A stretch of DNA of 64,000 bases, from the NCBI GenBank assembly GCA_009777095.1, contig WRMN01000001.1, positions 178,909 through 242,908 on the forward strand. The letters are read 5' to 3'. The stretch's first letter is position 1. The number at the start of each line of letters is the position of its first letter. Under the pieces are notes generated by a model. It saw only the letters and a program-made list of their open reading frames with translations, did not search any database and was not told the origin of the DNA. This document shows, piece after piece, positions 60,073-64,000 of the stretch. Source of the DNA: Bacteroidales bacterium (GTDB lineage: Bacteria; Bacteroidota; Bacteroidia; Bacteroidales; UBA932). A program made the translations under genes and the position numbers.

Positions 60073-61069
60073 GTTTCACCTCCTCGCCATAACGTTTGGG
60101 TTTAATATATCGATTTAATAAAGGAACTGCTGCATTCATAATCAGAATAGCAAAGGATATGCCTTCGGGATAGCTGCCGAATACACGAATCAGTATGGTC
60201 AGCAAGCCTATGCCTATACCATAAATCACCATTGCCTTCGGGTTCATGGGCGAGGTTACATAGTCGGTTGCCATAAATATAGCGCCCAGCATCACTCCGC
60301 CGGTAAGCAGGTGGAACAAGGGGTCAACGTACTGTTGGGAATCCGCCAGCCATAAAATACCGCTAAATATGATAACCGTACCGAAGATCGACAGCGGTAT
60401 ATGCGGTCGAATGACATGACGGATCAAGAGATAGGCGAAGCCCAGCAGCAAGGCTATGGCCGATATTTCGCCTAAGGAACCGCCAATCTTGCCGAAAAGT
60501 AAGTGCCAATAATTGAAATCAACAAGAGAAGAGTTCATAATTTGCTCTACGGTTTCGCCCTTGGCCAAGCCTTCTTTAATAATGGCTAAGGGAGTAGCGC
60601 CCGTAGCAGCGTCCACGCCCGACCAGAGGGCATCGGGACGAGGCCAACTCGTCATCTGTACAGGGAAAGATATGAGCAGGAACACACGTCCCACCAAGGC
60701 AGGGTTGAACACATTTTGCCCCAGTCCGCCAAAGCTCATTTTTGCAATGCCGATAGCTACCACTGCACCGATAAACACTATCCACCAGGGGATATTGCTC
60801 GGCAGGTTCATGGCTAACAAAAGGCCGGTAAGCACTGCCGAAAGATCGCTTACGGTTGATTTGCGCTTCATCACCCAGCGCTCGATGGCGTATTCCACGA
60901 GAAGGCAGGAAATCACAGCTACTGCGGCTACATTCAATGCGCCGAGGCCGAAGAAATATACCGACACCAAATAAGCCGGCAGCAAAGCAATAATCACGTC
61001 CAACATCAGCCGTTGGGTATTTTCTTTGCTGTGGATATGCGGCGCCGGGGAAACAATTAGTTTTTTCAT
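60065..61069 (-). CDS. rnfD: Rnf complex subunit RnfD
   Basis: Multi-TM NqrB/RnfD family; DAATGATPL flavinylation-site-like motif. Confidence 0.95.
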   Translation of the reverse strand: MKKLIVSPAPHIHSKENTQRLMLDVIIALLPAYLVSVYFFGLGALNVAAVAVISCLLVEYAIERWVMKRKSTVSDLSAVLTGLLLAMNLPSNIPWWIVFIGAVVAIGIAKMSFGGLGQNVFNPALVGRVFLLISFPVQMTSWPRPDALWSGVDAATGATPLAIIKEGLAKGETVEQIMNSSLVDFNYWHLLFGKIGGSLGEISAIALLLGFAYLLIRHVIRPHIPLSIFGTVIIFSGILWLADSQQYVDPLFHLLTGGVMLGAIFMATDYVTSPMNPKAMVIYGIGIGLLTILIRVFGSYPEGISFAILIMNAAVPLLNRYIKPKRYGEEVKHG

Positions 61070-61107
61070 TATCGAAAATAATAATAATAAATAATAGATA
61101 ATAAATT

Positions 61108-62445
61108 TTAAGTCTTAGGCCGTGTACGTATAATTTTCAGTACTTCAGCCCTGCCCAAACGGATATAATCGAGTAAAGGAATATGCGCCGGACAGGAGTA
61201 GAGGCAGCAGCCGCATTCTATACAATCTTGCAGTTTATTAGCTTCCAATTCGTCATACCTGTTTCTTTGGGCTTGTTTTATCAGAAGATAAGGTTCCAAT
61301 CCTATAGGACAAGCCTGCACGCATTTAGCGCAACGAATACAATTGCTTTCCGATTTACGTTTGGCGTCTTCTTGGGAAATCAAAAGAATGCCAGAACCGC
61401 CCTTGAAGGCAGGCGCGTCAATATTCGATATGGCCTTGCCCATCATTGGGCCGCCGCATACAATTTTAACAACGCTATCGGGTATGCCGCCTGCAGCGTC
61501 CAACACTTTCGATAACGGCGTACCTGTGCGCACTATTATATTTACTTGCTGCTTTGCGTCTTTTCCTGTAACAGTAATACGGTTTTCTATCAAAGGCTTG
61601 TTCTTCAGCGTTGCCTCATATACCGCCAAGGCAGTACTTACATTTTGCACCACTACACCAACGTCAACAGGCAGGCTCATAGAGGGAACCTGACGACCCG
61701 CAATAGCCTCTATTAATTGTTTTTCACCGCCTTGCGGGTAGCGTTTTTTCAGCGCTACAACGGCAATGTCGTAGTTATACTTACGTATAAGTTCCGTCAA
61801 CAAGTTAATCGCATCGGGTTTATTGGCTTCAATCCCGATATAGGCTTTAGATGCGTTCAGCGCTTTTTTCAGCAACAAGGTACCTATAAGTACTTGTTCG
61901 GGATATTCGAGCATCACGCGGTGGTCTGCGGTAAGGTAAGGTTCGCATTCGGCAGCATTGATGATAATGGCCTCGGCTTTTTTGCCCGGCGGCGGGGTCA
62001 GTTTTACATGTGTAGGGAAAGCGGCACCGCCTAAGCCTACTACGCCCGCATCTGCGATTTTCTTAATAATAGCTTGACTATCAATAGAAATATCACGAAT
62101 TATATTCTTACTGCGGTCAATTTCGGGCATCCACTCATCGCCTTCCACCTGAATAATTATGGCGGGCTTTTTGAAGCCTGAAATATCGGCCACCGCCTCA
62201 ATGCCTTTTACTGTTCCCGATACTGAGGCGTGGATATTGGCCGACACGAAGCCGGAGGCCTTGGCCACTAACTGTCCCACCTTCACCTTATCACCCTTAT
62301 TAACAACAGGTTCGGCAGGCGCTCCGAGGTGCTGCCCAAGGAATAGCGCCACTGTTCCTTCCGGGGGCAGTTGGGTCAGCGCGCTTCTTGCAGCCAGCTT
62401 ATTATCAGGTGGATGCACCCCGCCAATAGAAAATGTTTTAAGCAT
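61108..62445 (-). CDS. rnfC: Rnf complex subunit RnfC
   Basis: GGVHPPDNK, GLGGAAFPTHVKL, two 4Fe-4S motifs CIRCAKCVQACPIGLEPYLL and CIECGCCLYSCPAHIPL. Confidence 0.96.
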   Translation of the reverse strand: MLKTFSIGGVHPPDNKLAARSALTQLPPEGTVALFLGQHLGAPAEPVVNKGDKVKVGQLVAKASGFVSANIHASVSGTVKGIEAVADISGFKKPAIIIQVEGDEWMPEIDRSKNIIRDISIDSQAIIKKIADAGVVGLGGAAFPTHVKLTPPPGKKAEAIIINAAECEPYLTADHRVMLEYPEQVLIGTLLLKKALNASKAYIGIEANKPDAINLLTELIRKYNYDIAVVALKKRYPQGGEKQLIEAIAGRQVPSMSLPVDVGVVVQNVSTALAVYEATLKNKPLIENRITVTGKDAKQQVNIIVRTGTPLSKVLDAAGGIPDSVVKIVCGGPMMGKAISNIDAPAFKGGSGILLISQEDAKRKSESNCIRCAKCVQACPIGLEPYLLIKQAQRNRYDELEANKLQDCIECGCCLYSCPAHIPLLDYIRLGRAEVLKIIRTRPKT

Positions 62446-62486
62446 ATTGTCTATAATTTAATTTGCAAATGTAACATTTCTCAGGG

Positions 62487-62515
62487 AAAAAGGCAAAAAA
62501 ATTCAGCCTTTTTTT
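62487..62515. terminator. Intrinsic-terminator-like hairpin upstream of rnfC
   Basis: aaaaggc ... gcctttttt with T run on + strand and partial A/T symmetry on -. Confidence 0.5.
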
Positions 62516-62786
62516 ATGCCTTATAAATTAAGCAAAAAAGAAAAAAGGGCTGAACGGCATGGCGTGGTTTTGTGCCGACGACTGATGACGAACTCCGCTT
62601 TTCCTGCTCAAGAAACAAACAACCACCGACCTGACCGCGAAGCAGGGAACTCCGCGTTAAACCTTTCCCCCTGAAAACCGTCTAATAACTAAAGCCCCTG
62701 TGCGGGACTGAGGTTGTTTTGCCCAAAGAGGAAACACGATGTGTTGGTTGAACGTCGGGAGGGGCAGGACTTATTTTTATACCAAA

Positions 62787-62984
62787 TTAAAGATTTTTTA
62801 TTATCATAGGATTTACTCTTATCGCAAACATTAATGAAGCGATAAAAACTGCAAATGCTAAAAATAACGAATAGACTTTAAAAATAACATTTGCTTCAAT
62901 ACCTCCTCCAACACTTCCCAATAATGCATTGCTAAGAAAACCTGCTATTAAAGAGGCGGCCAATGAGGTTACAATACCAATCAA
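62787..62984 (-). CDS. Small hypothetical membrane protein
   Basis: 65 aa, two hydrophobic segments; no family recognised. Confidence 0.4.
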   Translation of the reverse strand: MIGIVTSLAASLIAGFLSNALLGSVGGGIEANVIFKVYSLFLAFAVFIASLMFAIRVNPMIIKNL

Positions 62985-62996
62985 TAAATTTTTTTA

Positions 62997-63847
62997 TCAA
63001 ATATTTCTTAATAATTCCCCCGTTGTCATTTCCATTTTTGAAAATGCAAACAGTTTTTTACCTAAATCTTTCAACGATGCGCCGATATGGTACAGGTCGT
63101 TGTCTATCAAAAGAAAATGGTCGTGTATATTTTGCTTTTCTTCAATGATAATTTCGGGATATTGGGCGTTATGTCTGTCCAAATCAAGTTGCAAAGTGTT
63201 TGAAATTTCCTTTGTGTAGAAAGTTGCTTTCACTCCTTTCTTGCGTTTTGAGATTAACGTTAAAATACTTGTGTCTAAATAATTATCTATCAAAATGATT
63301 TCTTTTTTTGCTGTTTCAATCAAATCGGAAACGAATTTATAAGCGTCAAAAATCTGTCCGTTGTAAAATATGCCTTCTTTGGGCGGAAGTTCGGTGCGAA
63401 CAATAAAATCAATTTTTTTCTCTGTTTCTGCAACACGGTATTCTAACCGTTCAAAGCGTTGATTTATAGCGTAACCGCGCAAAGCATAATCTCTTAACAC
63501 AGGCATAGCCCATTGGCGAAATTTTGTACCTTGTTTGGATTTTACGCGGTAGCCAACCGAAATGATTACATCAAGATTGAAGTAATCAATTTGCCGTTCA
63601 ACTAACCTGCCCTTTTCATTTTGAACTGTTGCAAATTTTGCAAAAGTTGCCCATTCTTCCAATTCTTCTTCTTCGAAAATATTTCGTATATGCCTTGAAA
63701 TCACAGATTTATCTCTTTGAAAAAGCATTGTCATTTGGTTTAATGATAGCACACCGATTCGTTTTCTATCAATACCTCCAACTGAATTGCGTTGTCAGGT
63801 TGATAGAGAATGATTTCGTTCTTTATTTTAGCAAGTTCTGCTGTCAT
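62997..63847 (-). pseudogene. RhuM-family protein with C-terminal PLD-like region, frameshifted
   Basis: Upstream frame from 63847: MTAELAKIKNEIILYQPDNAIQLEVLIENESV; downstream frame: LSLNQMTMLFQRDKSVISRHIRNIFEEEELEE...; one nt appears missing at the expected Trp codon near 63750. Confidence 0.7.
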
Positions 63848-64000
63848 TTTTTATTTTTACTGTTAATTAATTTGGTTCAAGATAATTTAAGCGGATTATT
63901 TTTTATAAATTTCATTAAGCAAAGATACATATTTTTATCTCTCATATTATATCTAAATTCACATTCTTTTAGGTGTAAATAAAACTTATGTTTATGTATT

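Noticed and set aside
62540-62770. Match to tmRNA, RNase P or SRP RNA
   Set aside because: Compared from memory with core conserved segments of these RNAs; no convincing match.

Overview
AT-rich chromosomal window from a Bacteroidetes (probably Bacteroidales-like) bacterium. This assignment is inferred from TAnnTTTG promoters, BACON/fimbrillin/DUF5689-type lipoproteins, a T9SS-type C-terminal domain and Rnf/Wza/Wzc homologues; no search was run. Blocks in order: T9SS-domain gene end, der, a PIN-domain pair, a fimbrillin-like lipoprotein with a 38-aa peptide ORF, and a PqqD / nucleotidyltransferase / ABC transporter / HprK-like kinase / S26 peptidase operon. That operon is fused to a large Wzx/Wzy-type exopolysaccharide locus (8.6-30.6 kb) with a bacillosamine-type initiation set and an internal graveyard of gene fragments (22.3-24.7 kb). 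Next come tandem OmpA paralogues, a CoA transferase, tRNA-Pro, a DMT transporter, mgtE, a TonB receptor plus secreted nucleases and a BACON protein (possible extracellular nucleic-acid scavenging locus), and housekeeping genes (fabD, groEL/ES, secG, lptE, sigma-54 regulator, kdsB). The window ends with rnfC-D-G-E-A without an adjacent rnfB and a frameshifted RhuM-like gene. Strongest candidate for something undescribed: the mgtE leader, with a 17-codon ORF (MDEDPYSQLKIKLITLL) overlapping a four-segment attenuator-like RNA that can sequester or release the mgtE Shine-Dalgarno. Second: the PqqD/HprK-like operon, next to a short peptide carrying a YxxPxI motif.
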